Shown here: positions 10,367-25,300 of the stretch, piece after piece
How the letters are laid out: each line of letters starts with the position of its first letter
Numbering within the stretch: the first letter of the stretch is position 1
From: Rhizoclosmatium globosum
Lineage: Eukaryota; Chytridiomycota; Chytridiomycetes; Chytridiales; Chytriomycetaceae
Direction of reading: 5' to 3'
NCBI GenBank assembly: GCA_002104985.1
Contig: MCGO01000026.1
Location: forward strand, 124,001-188,000
DNA: 64,000 bases
Translations under genes and position numbers: made by a program
Notes under the pieces: generated by a model
Told to the model about the DNA's origin: nothing
Seen by the model: only the letters and a program-made list of their open reading frames with translations
Databases searched by the model: none

Positions 10367-13300
10367 CTAGTCCGTATTCAACATCAACGCTACTCCTTGT
10401 AGCACCCAATGACTAATGTGACTACCTGTACTCAAGTCTGCATCAAACACCCATCCAATGCCGGAAGCGTTTCTTCGAAGTTGAGTGGTATATACTGGAG
10501 TTCTGAACGTATTTACAAGTTTGAGTCTGTGGGCTTCAATTGGAATGATTCTCAGAATTGGAAGTTCTTGAATCAACCTTCCACCATTTTCCAATCTCAC
10601 AATTGTTTGCTTCTTTATATCCCATCCTGCACCCTCGAGGTATAATCCTTGAACGTAACATCCACTTGGTGCACGTTCGGTAATTTCTTTTGGATCCGTG
10701 AACTGCGTGACTTGAGTGTACAAAGTTGAGCGATCGAGAGGCCACCCATTCTTACGACAAGTCGTTTGAACCAAAGCGGTGATATAGGCTTCTGGGACAT
10801 GTAATCCGGACAACCAAATGACGATGGGTTCTCCATTCTTTATCCATGTAGTGTACTGATTTAATCGACGTTCAAAGTGCTGCATCCAACCTCCAAGTCC
10901 TTTTTCTGTTTGTGGTGCCAAAGATCTCCACATAGGAGGCAAAGAACCATTGAATAACGCGTTCGCAAGCTCATCCAACTTGACAGACATTCCAATTTCT
11001 CCTTTCAACGCCCTTTGCAAATCTTTCAATGAACTCTTCATACGCTCTACAAGATTGTTCCATCGTTCCAGCTCTTGCAACAAAACAACCTGGGTGGGAG
11101 ATGGTGTGCTTCCAATGGCTTTGTAGATTTTAGGAATATCAAATGTTCCAGGAAGTTTGGTTTGAATGTCTGTGGCAATACCAGCAATAAAGTCTTCACG
11201 ACTGATACCTCCACTTCCTTCCGCCGTTCTAGGTTGTAGGGAAATCAACTGACCCCACATATCCTTTACAGCAGTCGTCAAATAACCAATTTCCGCATCT
11301 GGGTGCAGTCCAAACACGTCCGGAGCGTTCGTCAGTGGAAGTGTGTCGATATATGCGATGTATTCATCTTTCGTACCATTTAGCAGTACTTTGTACTCAA
11401 CTTGCGGTGATTGGAAGAAGAAGAATGGTTGGAACGTATCGAATAAGAAGTCTCCCAAGTATTCGTCCAAATAAGTCATTAAGACTCGTCGATCATAGTC
11501 ATCTGTTACACGGCCGCCATAAATAGTTTCTCCTACCAAATACCTCAGGGTAGTCCATGGAATTTTTCCATCAGGTGTTGTTGCCGTTTTGTTCAAGTAG
11601 GTTCTCAAAATTGTCAAACTGACACGGAAATCAGACTCATTGAAGTCATACTTTACGTTCCAACCGATTTTACCGTACTTTCCACGTTCTTGCTGTACTG
11701 CATGGAAGAATGCTAAAACATACACGAGCGGTTTAAAGGCTTCATGCATGCAATCTTGTAATGCCTCATCTGTAATTTTAAAGTAACTACTACGAATGTT
11801 TAACTTCAGACCATTTGGTGGCTCTGTTACAACTTTGAGCGACCGTTGTAGGATTCCAATGGGAAATTGTGGGGTTGGCTCTGTAGTTAACCACAGGCGG
11901 AAATCGCGGTGCGGCCTTTCAATTTTCTCCAATACTTTTTCCAAGTGACGGAGCCATTCCACTAGCAAGTGACAATTTTGAAGCATTAGCCATTGTCCTC
12001 TAGCTACAGCAGTTTCAAGGAGCTGTAAGGCGATTGGTGCTTGACCTTGCCCAAGAGACAAAAACTTGAGTCTGTTTCCTCCAAAACCAAGAGTTTCAGC
12101 AAGTTTTTGCAAATCGCTTTGAGGATCGGCTCCAGGACTTAGAATAAACACCACTGGACCAGTTGGTGATGATTGTTCGAAAATATTTTGGTAGTTGACA
12201 ACAGGGGGCATGACAAACTTTTCTCCCATATGCTTGATGACAAAGTGAGTTACACTGTTGTAAACGCGATCTGTTCTGAAGCAACGAAGCAAGCAAAGTT
12301 GCTGGAAGGAATTCAATTTTTCCGAGTAGCCCATCGGCATAGCTTCTGTTTCCGGTGCTTCAAGTCTTGCCCACGTTTTCCAGACTGTCTCGTTCTCTGT
12401 TACTTCTGTCGCTATGTTTGAAAACACAGGATTAATGGTGGTCAACTTAAGCAAGTCTTTCCAGCCTTGGTCCAGCAACCATGTGTATGGTTTTGCTTGT
12501 GCCACTTGATCCAAAGAAATATCACCCTTCAAAAAGAAGTTGAATTCAGATAAGTCAATTAATCCATCAACTTCCAATAACTTGATTGTCATTTGGAATG
12601 AGAACATGAGCTTGTGCTTTTCAAACAGACCAGTACAAGAGTAGTTATAAACGGCATATTTCAGCGTATCCGATATTTTTACCAACCGCTTACTGAGAAC
12701 CGGATCAGGCTTACTCTTGTGAAGCGATGCCACGAATACTTCGAGGAAGGCACCAAGACTGTACTCGTACATAGGATTGATGGTTGACAATTCAGCCATC
12801 ACGAAAAAGAGCACGGCTCCGATTTTGGCTACAGGTCTATATGCGTCACGAGATATTTCGACTTCTGCAGATGTGTGGTTTGCCAGAGCAATCTTTTGTG
12901 CGATTTCTGTTGCTTTGGATTTGGTTTCTTCCAACGTTCGAATAAGGTCAACGTTGTCAAGCATAGAACCGGTGGAAGCAGCAAGTTCACGAAGCAAAGT
13001 ATCTTCTAGATCTTTCAGTAAACTTTTGTTTGCACTCATTTCTGAAATAAGTTGTTGTCTTTGCTCTTCTAGCTCGTGCCTTTCGTGCCCCACTACTACG
13101 TTCAGTAATTGATCACTTAATCCCTTAAACGTTACACTGTAGTTGATAATCATAGCAGATCCAAACACCTTCGGTGTATATGTTGGATTCGCCAATCGAG
13201 AAGTGAGGTATAATCTGAAGTTTGGATCGAAGTCAACTTCCTTGTCCCCAAGAACAATAAAGCGACGGGCTCCGGCCGATTTGATGTTCTTTTCAAGCAA

Positions 13301-16300
13301 ATTATCAATGACAGGATCAATGTACTCGTCGACATCTTCGAAAAGGAATGGAAAACCATATGTCACAGCCATTTCCAAGTGTTTCAAGAAGTCTGGATCA
13401 GTGAAAGTTGATACTTTAAGATTGTTGGCACTTTCACGTTTTTTGATCCATGTTATTGCTTGTCGCTGAGGGTCAATACAAAGAGGGAATCTTGAGGCTT
13501 TGGTGGTAAGAATACCGTTTTGAATAGAAAGTTCATCGGCTGGAAGACCTTCTTGTGCCCATTTCGACATTTCAACATCTGTCACGAGAATACGTTCTAC
13601 CCTGAAGGCAGCACTGATCGGAACCTCTTTTCCATTGAGATCGACCATCCAGCGTTTGTAAATGAGCTCGTTACGCAATTCCCAGTTGAATGCTCCCGTG
13701 TAACTCAAGAATCCCGACACAAGCAAACAATCGCCAAGTAATTGAACTCTTTGTTCTTTCAAGAGCTCAAGATCCTTAGCCCAACGAACTTGCTCAGAAC
13801 CCAATCCAGAAATCAGCTTGTCAGCTGCCCTGAGTCGTCTTTCCATAACTTCAGCCATTTCTTTCAATTCAGCTTGTTCCGATTTCGCTTGGTGGAAATT
13901 TGTCTGGAAGCGTATTAGATTTCTGAATCGAAACTTTGAAAATCATTAGACATACCTGAAGGTTGGAGAGTTCTTCATTCAAACGTTTCAGTTCTCGAGT
14001 AATTTTTTCAAACTCATTCTTCGATAGTGCTAAGTTCTTTTCAAGGGCAGCGACAGCCTGTCTCTTTGGTGCAATCATTTTCGCAACATTACAATATCCA
14101 ACCACAGCTAAGACGAATTTCAAGAGACCTGAACCAGCAGACGAGATTTCTTGCATACGCTGCACAGAAACATCCATTTCTCTGAGGATACCTTTGACAG
14201 ACTTGATTTGGTTGGAAGAAATAGCATCGACATCCAAGGTTGACAGGGAGGACTTGAAGTCTCCTTGAGACATCATCGTTTTTGCACTTTTCCAAGACAC
14301 ATCTTTGATTCCTTTGATGACACAGATACACTCACAAACCTTTTGCACTTCTTTTGGCGGCTTTGCAAAGGATCTGATTTCAGTAATTTCAGACGATGAG
14401 AGACTGTTCAACGCGATCTTGGCTTCCTCAAGAGCAGGAAGGGCCTCAGCTAGAGCAGATTCTGCTTCCTCCTTATCCTTGGCAATTTGAATATTTTGGG
14501 CGTCTAATTCGATACCCTTCGCTTCAGCCATGGTCTTTTTCTCTTCGGCTTCTGCAGTGTTCTTTGTGATGACTTCCAAAAGCTTATTGCACGCCTCTGT
14601 TTTGTTTTTAACGGCGATATTTTGTTCGGCCAATTGAACGTTAAGTACATCAAGCTGCTTTGATGATTCTTCAAGTTTACCCAGACCAGACTCTAGACGT
14701 AGACACAAGCGACCGTTGAGCTCACGTGTTTCTTCGAGTAAACGATTGTATGTATTGATGTAATCAAGGTAGTTCTTGGGTGTGACATAATTCGCACGAC
14801 GGTATTTCTGCAAAAACGCTGTACTAACTTCTCCAACGGAAATATGAACAGAAACCATATGTGCCACGATATTTGATCGGTGCTCGGGAGTTACCAGGTT
14901 GTCTTTTAAGAATGCGTCTGCAACAGAAAACAACGCTTGTTCAGGCCATGGAGGGAACCAGTCAATAAGAGTATTGTTGACGAGTCCTGGGAACGAACGA
15001 CAACGCTCACGGAGTTTATCACCTTGCGGAGACATACAAAGAACAATATGCATGTTGTCGCTACACTTATTGACGAGGTATTGCCACATACTCTCTTTTG
15101 TCTGCGACAGTCCCAACTTAGTGACTTCATCACGTACAGTCCCTAAGAGAATTTCCTTTTCATCATCTTCAAACAGAGCTGGAACCATTCCTGTCGTGAG
15201 CATATTATTGATCAGTTCAAGGAATCCTTCTTGCACAACATGAGCGTCTGTAAACATGAACACAGTCTTTGCACCACTTGCTAATTGATTGTAGAGACCC
15301 TTAAGAGATTCACGGAACTCATTCTCACCATATCCTCTGGTGAGAACAATCTCAAATACAACATAGCCAGCAGCAAAGGCTGCCAGCCGAGTGAGGGACT
15401 GTTTACCAGATCCTCCAACACCAACCAGCAATGCATGACCTCGTTTCATTCGAATCACTCTGTGAATACGAGTCAAGTGGTCCAAAGCGTCCTCAAAGAG
15501 AACCAGATTCATCTTGTTATACTTTTCGTTATACTCTTCTAAAATTTCTTGGAAGATGGGTCGAACTGCAGCAAAGTCCAACAGGTCTTCATACAGACGA
15601 GCAGTTTCTTCATGCATGGCATGTCTGAAGTCACCGAACAAAGTGGGATTTTTGGTGACATATTCTTCATCGGCTTCAAAGTTATCCAATACGAGACGAT
15701 TGATTAACTTGTTGACGTAAACTCGGTCTTGGTCAGTGACTAATCTGTCATAGAACACACGTAATGCTTCGTTACGCCAAAGTCTTGCGAACTGTTTTCC
15801 AGTATCGAAATGATCGGGCGTGGCAGAACAAAGCCCCTCAAAGATTCGGGAAATATCACGAAGGTTGAAAATGTAGTGGAATTTTGATGGTGTTGGCATC
15901 AAGTTTTTGACAATTTCAGAATAGAGTTTCAACGTCATTGGTGTAAGCTTCTTGGCCACCGACTTAACGCCTTCAGTGAAGATGCTTGTGTGACCTTCAA
16001 TAATTCCACTATAAATTCGTCTCAAACTGTCTTCCATGGGGAACGTGATGTTGAAAACAGCAAACAACGATGCGAATCGAGGATCAATTTCATTACGGCC
16101 TCCACCTATTCAAAAACTTAAGAAATTAACCATCTCAAAATGAGAACAAACCAGGAGTTCCCATAGAGCTGACAAACTGAACGTCCTTGAGGTACTTCCA
16201 ACTGAGCTCCTTTCCACGATCATATAATCCTCCTTTTTCGATCAGCAGCTTTAACAAAGCGATAGGCTGCTGTGTTCCGTAAGTATCTTTGCCGGGCATA

Positions 16301-19300
16301 TTGACATCATCAACAAAGACAACCAGTCTCTTCCCTGCAGTAGGACCGTAAGTGTCTTTGGTACGTTTCTCAACGTTGACTTCCATATTTCTCTGAACAT
16401 CCAACGAAGTAGTTCTTGATGAAAAGTTAATATTCAGAACCAAGTTTTTGTCGATTGGGAGTTGACGTAGGTAGTTTTGAACAGTAACAGTTTTAGAAGT
16501 TCCAGAGTCACCCACAAAAAGAACTGTTCAAAAATCAATTTCAATCTAAAATATTTACTATTACATACCTGGTTTCTTTGCACCAATCAGCTTTTCAAGA
16601 AGCCAAGTGTGTCGAACAGTGTCCAATGTTGGAACCAAGATTTCGTGGAACGAACTGTTCCTTTTGTGTTCATATTCGGGGACAAAATGGGTCCATGGAA
16701 TCCACTGCAACTCTGAAACGTCGAAAAAGTAGTCATAGAGTGATCTCTCGTTTCCAGGCACCTGACCTGGCATGATACTGTTTCCAACATGTACTTGGGC
16801 CAATTCTGACATTTTCTTAACAGCGTCTGAGAACTTAATTCTATCTTCGTCCAATAAGGTGGCTCCAATGGACCAAATAATGGATTGAATGAAAACTGCC
16901 TCAACAACATTTTCCTGAGCGCATTGCTTGGGGTCAACAAGCTGCATTTCCAAAACAGAACAAAGTTGCGAAATCATAGCCAGAGACGTTACAGGAATAA
17001 CTCTCTTGAGAGGAACACCGTTGAAGCCTTCAAAAGTTCCTTCAAGAACCAAGTCAACAGCCGCTTGAACGTATTTGTGAAACAATTTGTTGAGCAAATC
17101 AGTTTCAGTCTTCGTACTTCTTGTGTTTGCCCACTTGTAAAAGTAAGGCTTAAATCCTAAATTCTTTGGATCCATGTACACCATTCCTGTAAAAATTAAT
17201 AAGCCAAAGAATTAATTGGTAATTGAAGAAGATAAATACCACAACGAGAAACCGTCGCTGGACTTGCATATTGAAGGTCACCTACTTCAAACAACAGTGC
17301 AACGTGTTTCTGAAGTCGAATACGCTCTCCATTTGGTAAAGTCAGCAGTTTGTTGTCATCCATAACTGAGTTCATATTTTCCACCCATACAGCATCTACG
17401 TCTCCATCAAAGACGATGTATTTTCTCTCCTTCTTATCAGTTGGCTTGTTAACTTCTCGGAAAATATTGGAGAGGAGTCCATCTGTCCAGTCACGAGTTA
17501 CAGGATCAAGAGTTCCATACAACTCTGCAACAGTTACTGCTTTTGGATTGAGCAAATAGAGTTTTGTAGGAATGCCGAGTTTAGTCTGAGACTTGGCCAA
17601 TGTATCAATAACAACAGTCTTTCCACCTTTCAAACGTAGTTAGAATTATGAATTCGAAGAGTTCGGTATTACCTCCAGCAGGCCCGACAACCATCGATGT
17701 GTGACGAGTTAGCATTGTCTCGTAAAGTTGAACAACCTTATCAACTTGTTCAGGAAGCATAATGTAATGACCATCTCGCAATACATCTTCGACAGCATCA
17801 TTGAAACTTGGGTATCTAACACGTGGGCAGTCTAAACCAGGGAACAAATCGTTGATTAATCCCAAAAAGAGTGGTACATCGTCAAAAACGAATTTGGGGA
17901 GGTTCATATCACGCAAAGCTCTCATTAGCACTACATCTTCGTTAAGATCGGGTGATCCACGCTTCAAACTTCCAGCCATGACTAACACAGACTTGAGAGC
18001 TCGGAGACCAAAGTCGTAGTGGTGCTGTTTGGAAAGCTGACCCCTGGACAGTTTGTATAGAACGACCATCTTCTTGGCCAAACCCTTCGCCATTGTGAAT
18101 CCTTCCGAGAATAACATGTTCTCACAAATCAACTCCAAATCGGGAATCGCCATCACGACTGGCCGGAACAATGCTTTTAAATTATCAGGAAGCTCCGTTC
18201 GCCCGGCATAACTAAGAGATAAATCAGAATTACGAATCAATAACCGACTCGACTTACCCAGGATTCATGGTGATAAAGATTCCAGTCTTTCTATCCAATC
18301 CAATCTCGTTTCCTTCAAATTGAAACCTCTTGAGACCCATAACCAAAGCATTTTGGATAGTTTTAATTTGTGCCGAAATAACGGACAAGACGGCAACTAA
18401 TAATCAAAGTTACCCAACCGAATTTGTCACCAAGCAAAACTTACGTGGAATACGGTTAAATTCGTCAAAACATCCCCAAGCTCCAGTTTGTACTAATCCA
18501 GAGAAGATTTTACCCATCGCTTGAAAGTCCAAACCTTCACCACAATTTGTGACCATACAGAGAAGTCCCAATGCCTTTGCTAGATCCTTTACAGTTTCAG
18601 TTTTTCCAGTTCCGGCAGGACCTGTACCGTATAATTAAAAACAACGATTATGCAGTATTTAGAACGTACCAGCTGGAGCGCCTCCAAGTTTCATAGATAG
18701 TGCTTGAGTCAAAGTAAGGTAACATCTGTCCGTCAGCGGAGTAATTACAAGACGTCCATTGAGGCCCATGTATTCATAACCGTAATCAAAGACTCCATTG
18801 CATTGACGAACGAGAAGTTCATCTGCAGTCCTGTCCCAGTAAAATCGAAGTTGAGATTCCCATTCAAATTCTGACTCATCCATGATGGAGTCTCGCACAA
18901 ACTTGTCAATAATGTCTTTTGCGTGTACATCAATAATGATTTGAGAGTTGATCTTCTTTCGATCATTCGATGACAAGTCTGACCGTACTGCGACTACCAA
19001 ACCCTCAAGCTGTTCCACGAGTGTCTTTGCGTATTTCTTCATTGCCAGTTTGTTTCCCATCTTGATTTTCCTGAACACATCCTCCACTTCAAACGTCCAC
19101 CAGACCTGAGCTCCCGCGAGACCAACCATTCCTTGGTAGGCATATAGCCATTTGATTCTATCCATCGATGCGTAGTAGAACACGGCTTCCTTGTGAAACG
19201 TTCGGTTCGTCTTTTTCATTTCAATCTCTACCGCCGACATCCATTCCTCAACTCGTCCTTCTACCGGAACAACTTTCTTGAAATCAAGTGTTTCATTTTC

Positions 19301-22300
19301 TGATGAACTCATACCAACAACAGCTTTCTCGTTTTTACCGGTTCCAAAGTTTAACTTCATCACGTTATCATACATTTTAATAATGTGTTCCTGCACGTTC
19401 TTTGGATCATGGCTTCCAAGAATAGATAGCAGTTCTTCATCTGAAATGAAGAAGAAACGCGGAAATGCATTTCGCTTTGATTCAAGATAATCAGACAGAG
19501 ATTTTTGACAGGATTCCAAATCATTGGACAGATTACGAAGTAGTTCAAGGCGTCCTTCGGTGTTACACGCGTCAATAACGAGAGGGTGCTTTGCGGTCTC
19601 ATTCATAATCTTTTTGAATGCTTTGTCGATACGGTCGAACTTTGCCGCCTCCTCTGGAAGTTGCTGTCTGATGTCACCAGCACCAATAAAAATGGATTCA
19701 AGGTACATCCATTTTCGTTGAACAACCATCCACACTTCTGTGACTTCTCCAATATGAGACAAAACCTTTTCCCATTGTTGAACAATAGGTAAGAACGCAG
19801 TGACGAATCTTGAAGCACCCATGGATTGAAGGGACATGGCGTTATCATCAAGCATGAGAGTAATTTCGTCTGTGGCACCCAAAACGAATCCACGCTCTTC
19901 AGTGCCTTTCATATACTTTGCGACTGTAAATTTGGTGTTTTTCCAAGTAGTTTCGACCTCCTTCAATCCGTTTTCAATACTAAGTTCCTTCATGGCTCCA
20001 TTTACAATTTCCCCAATCGCTTCAGAGTGTTCGTTCAAATGCATCGAAAACAGCTTTTCGAGGGTGAATGTCTCTGGATTCATATCAAATGTCTTTCCTG
20101 TAATTTCCATAAGTTTCTTCCAGTGACGTTCACGAAGCGCTTCATTTTTAAGGTCGGCGAAGAGTGGAATCGAGTCCTTGAAGGTGACAATCTTCTCAGC
20201 AACTACGTTATAGGGAGGCAGTTGTTTGAGTTCCTTAGGAAGCTTCTTGAGTCGCCCTGAGAACAACTCAACTCCTTTTGTAAGAACGTTGATGTCCAAG
20301 TTGGACCAAAGCGTGGTAGACCACCCATTAATGGCCCCCTTGACTTCTGTGTACAGTTCGTAGATTTTGTCGAGCTCCTTGATTTGTTGTTCCAAGTCAA
20401 AAAGCTCTGGATATGACGTGATGTTCAAACTGAACAATTTTTCAGCCTGTACAAGTTGTTCGCGCTTTGTGAGGAAAGCAGACGTGATTCCGTGAGCCTC
20501 TTTTAACAACACAAGCCCGCGATCCATATCAGAGTCGATGACACCTGGTCCATTCAAAGAAAACTCGTCTTTGAACATCTTCAATTCAGCTTTGAAGTCT
20601 TTAACTTGGTTTTGAGTAGTTTCGGTGAACTTTGCTTTCACCGGGATTAAAGAATCGTCAACTTCGGTGGCTTTCAAGAGCATAGCCTCCCAGAGTTCCG
20701 CAAGCTTGTTTGCAGCTTCTACTTCGGCGGGATCACATTCGATGTTGCTGAGACACAATGTACGATAACCTTCCATCACGTCTCGGTATTTGAGTTCAAC
20801 TTCCTCGGAAGAAGCACGGATGTCAGCAATAACGTTCAAAACAAAGGTTAAATCGTCCAGAGTTTCTGGGATACGTTGTAGATCTTCTTCAAACTTTGCA
20901 ACTCTAGTTTGAATAGAAGTAAGGCCCTCATTTGCTAACGCATTCAAGTGTTTGCCTGTCCAACAAATATTAGCTATTGCAGATACTACAAAACTAGTGA
21001 AATACCAATTGCAATGATCCATCCCATAGCTTCGTTATGAATAGCTGATTTTAAAGGACTAGAAATGACTTTCATAAAGTCGATATCTCGCACATTAGAT
21101 TGACTATCGACATCTTTGGCCAATTTTGAATAAAACGTGATTTTCTCGTCATACATAATCACAGACGGCTTTTTCAGCGCAAACTTTTCAAGTGTAATCA
21201 CCTACGTTTTAAAAGTGAATCAACAACCCCTTAACAGTTTTTTAAAGATTTTGCAATATACCTTATCCACTTTCCAAAGCGGCCTATACTTTCTCCACGA
21301 ATCAAGCCATTTGTTCAGATTTGAAAACGTTTTTGAAATAGTGTTGTTGAGTTGTGAGACCATTCCAATTATAATCTGGTTGCAGACCACGTCCGAGTGG
21401 AAACTGAAAATAATGGGGTCTTCATCTTCATCAATTTTTTGTGGTGGCGTAATGAGACAGGTCCCATGCATCCATCGATGGAATTGCTTTGTGCTGTCTA
21501 TGATTGAACGGGCACACTTGACAATCAACTTGTAGATTTCTCCACTGAGCGGTGAAATTACAATTTCAGGCGCTGATAGAGACGCAGAGACTTTAAAGAG
21601 CGGGACGGATCGAGGCTTTGGCTTTGTAAACCTAAACCCAGAAACTTTCTTGGTCTTGGTCTTTGAATTTGGATTCAACAGCGCTTCCAAGAAATGGAGG
21701 TTGTTCATGACGAGCTATACTTAGCAGTTAATATTTTACTTCTTCTTTCCCTCCAGTACTCACGAATGTCAATCCGTTGAAGATTCTCTTCTCCCAGTAT
21801 GCATAATACTCTTTGAGCATCTTGCTCTTTCCTGTGTTTGTTCCAGCAACTACGGATTCCATTTTGATCAAGAGAGGTCCAATACTGCTGTACTTTTGTA
21901 CAATTGTCTCCAACGTGTTGACTCGATGCTTGTTGAGGAAATCAAAGAATTCCTATGCGAAAAAATGAACCAATCAGTAATCTAGAAACGATTCTGGACG
22001 AAGTGTTTACATGTGCATCCAAGATATCATCCGTATTCGGCTCCCCAATCAACAACGCATGACTAATGCTCTCAACAGCATTCGAAATATTAGCACTGTT
22101 TTTCTGGATCTGATTCACAACCGACGACAGTTTGTTGATTTCTTGGTTACACCGAAGGATGAATTCAGGAATTCCAAGAGAGTTCCAGTTAAGTCGTGAA
22201 AATCCTGGTTTCATTACGCGTTTGAGTTCTCCAATATGATCAGCGAGAAGCTTGATTTCAGCCGCATCAAGGAGATCAATAACGGCGTGGTAGTTGTTGA

Positions 22301-25300
22301 GCATGGATGTGAGGTTTTCAACGAAACTATAGTACTTTTCCTCCTATTTGTTTGATATTAGAGTCAAGTTTTCAAGCATTTTCAAACACTCAACCTGAAG
22401 AGCCACGTTCAACGCAGATTCTGGAACCACATAACCCAGTTTATCCAAATACTTTGTTTCCTTGATAATTTCCTTCAACTCCGACCGGAAATTCACTTTT
22501 ACACGCTCTGGTGTTGCGGTTGATGGATCTACTGGAGAATCGTTGCCGTATACAGTCGACATGGCCGAGTTATTTGCTTGTGAGACATCTTTCACAAGGA
22601 TGTGCGCTTTAAGACATTGTAACGAGTTGGCTTCAACAGTTTGGCACCATTGTGCGTATAACTGATGAAAGCGGTTAAACTCACAGAGCTATGGACACTA
22701 GCAACTCACAGTTTCTTCGTATTCTCGCATAGATTTCGCAACAACGAGATATTTTTTTGTTACAGAACGTCCCATTTCACTCGCAAGCATTTCTAAAATC
22801 ATAAAACGTTAGGACACTTAAATAAAGAAACAAGAATAAAAATCCACCTTGTAAAGATTGAAACCTCACAATCGTCTTTTTGATGCGGTAAAACAAGCTT
22901 CTTGACCAAGCAATTGCACCAGCAACTTTGGGCTGATTCTTGGTCAGAGGAGGGTTTGCTCTAGAAACAAAACTTGATTAACACCAACACGAAAAAGACC
23001 TGTCTAAATTACCGATGATTCTTGAAAATCTCATCAATGCTGTCCACCTCTCTCGCATACTGGTCCAAAATCTCATACCACTTGCCCATCAACTGATTAT
23101 TAATACTCTCACGACTTTTGATGTTCTTGATATTCTGCAACAGATCAAATGCACCTTCAGCACTTCGAAGTTTTTTGAAACTGGCATCGATAAACTGTTT
23201 AGCCATATCTTCAATCTGAATGATTTGTTCGCGGAATCGAAGCATAAGGGATTCCCAGTTTTGCTGGTACCTGTGTATGAATAAAATTGGTTATTTTGTG
23301 AACACTTGGTGAGAGATAAAGTCATTACTTTTTGGAAAAGATGTCAAAGGGGATTTGCTCGAACGGAACAATCAGTGCTTCTACTCGCTTGATGACTTCA
23401 TCAATTTGTTGGGGATCTCCTGTCACAGCCTTCAACTCAGGACCGAAAATGTTGTAGAATTGCTCCATCACTTCTGCAATTTGGTACAAGTCCCCACATC
23501 GTTGCGCCATGTAGTTTGTTTGCTCAAACAACTTTTTACGGTCGAATTCCCAACGTTGGTCGCGTCCACTTTGCTCAATTCGTTCTCGGACTTGGAAATA
23601 TGTCTTCATTTTTTTCAGTTAGCACTACAGATCAAATCAAGGCAAAAAACAAAGATTTATGCCTTGCTCCAACTGTCCAATAGCTCTCTTGAGTCTTCGA
23701 TTTTCTTTTTCGCTTGTTGAGGAGTCTCTCGAAGAATAGTTCGAACGTTTACAATGTTTGCCACTTTGTTGGCGATTTCCCATGCAATTCTCGACATTAG
23801 GGGAACCATTCTTTCGTCGCGGTTGTAGTGTCGAGAAATAATCCAAACCATTCGAATAGAGTTGAGTAAAGAGGGGAGGGAGTCCTAAAAAATTGTTTGG
23901 TTAAGGATATTCCTCTGAAATGAAAACATAATACATACCTGAACACTACCCAAACTTCCCGTCACGATATTTTTAAAGTGACGTTCGAGCGTACTCAAGA
24001 ATTTTACGTTATCCTTGGCTTCAGTGTAAAACTTGTTGAGTTCTTGGAGTTGAAAGTCAAGTGCCGGCGAGATTGGCGTTTGAGCCTTTGCCAATATTTG
24101 AACGAGCGTTTTTACGATGGGAAGGTTGAGTTGTTCATAGAGTGTGGAGAGAGACGCGTTTCTGTCACGCCAGAATTCAATTTCAGCAAGAGGACCCTGG
24201 CGAGAAGTAATGGTGAGCTTTTAAAAGGCTGGAATAGAAAAACTGTAGACATACATTTCCCAATGGAACTTTCTTTGCTTCTTTTGCCAGAGCTCCACTG
24301 ACAGTCTCAACCCATTCCTCAGCCAATTTCTCCAATCGTTTGACCACAACAGTATCTTTAGCTGCTTCAGCTACATTTGCATTCCCAAGCGCCATGACTT
24401 CGTCTGGAATCTGCAGTTTCGTCTCACCCGCAACTTGTTGAGCAGTGTGAGAGATTTGACTCGCGAATTTCTGCATACTGACAACGAACTCTGATTTGAG
24501 GTGATCATCTTTTGTGCTATGTTTTGAGTTTTCATTTTCAGCAGCTTCTGCCGCGGCGGCTGCGGCTGCGGCGGCTGCAGCTGCAGCAATCGGCTTTGTA
24601 GTAGTTGACGTGCCATGAGAAGCTGCTGCCGCCGCATTCAGCGCAGCTTGTTGATCCGTGTTCAATAGAGGAAGGAAAATCTCCGTCAAGACACGTTCAA
24701 GCATAAGTAGAGCGTGTCCACTAAAATAACCAATTTCAAAGATTTTTGGTAATGCGACGTCGGCATCTAATTGCAAAGAAAAACGCGTCAGCAAGCGTTG
24801 AAGTAGTCACATTGAGAGAGAGAGAGAATTATGTACCTTCAAGGGATCGTGGCATGGGAACACTTCCAGGAATATTCTTGAGAAAGTAGATTGAGTTTAC
24901 TTCAGCAACCTTCTCGGGCAGGGCCTGGACACACATGTGGAGTCTGTAGTATTCGCGGGTGATAAAGATTGGCTCTCGTTTTGCGGCTGGGACCGAGGCG
25001 ATAGCTGTAGCCAGATGCAGGTCATGATCCGAAGCAGCAACGGTGTCCTGGACCGAATTCTCCAGAGGCAGTGTTTGAGTGTCGAGTGGTTCTGAACCAT
25101 CTGAACCAGGTTGGGCTACTGTGTCGTTTGAAGGTGGTTGTTGTTCTTGGTGCTGATCTTGTTGCTGCTCTGCTGGCTGGGGCTGCGCATCGGATGAAGG
25201 AGCATCCTGGTTCGCAGTTGTCGGTGGTTGATCGGCAGTGCTTGTTTGTTGAAGTGGTGGCTGTGGCTGTGGCGGAGTTTGTGGCGAAGCTGTGGCTGCT

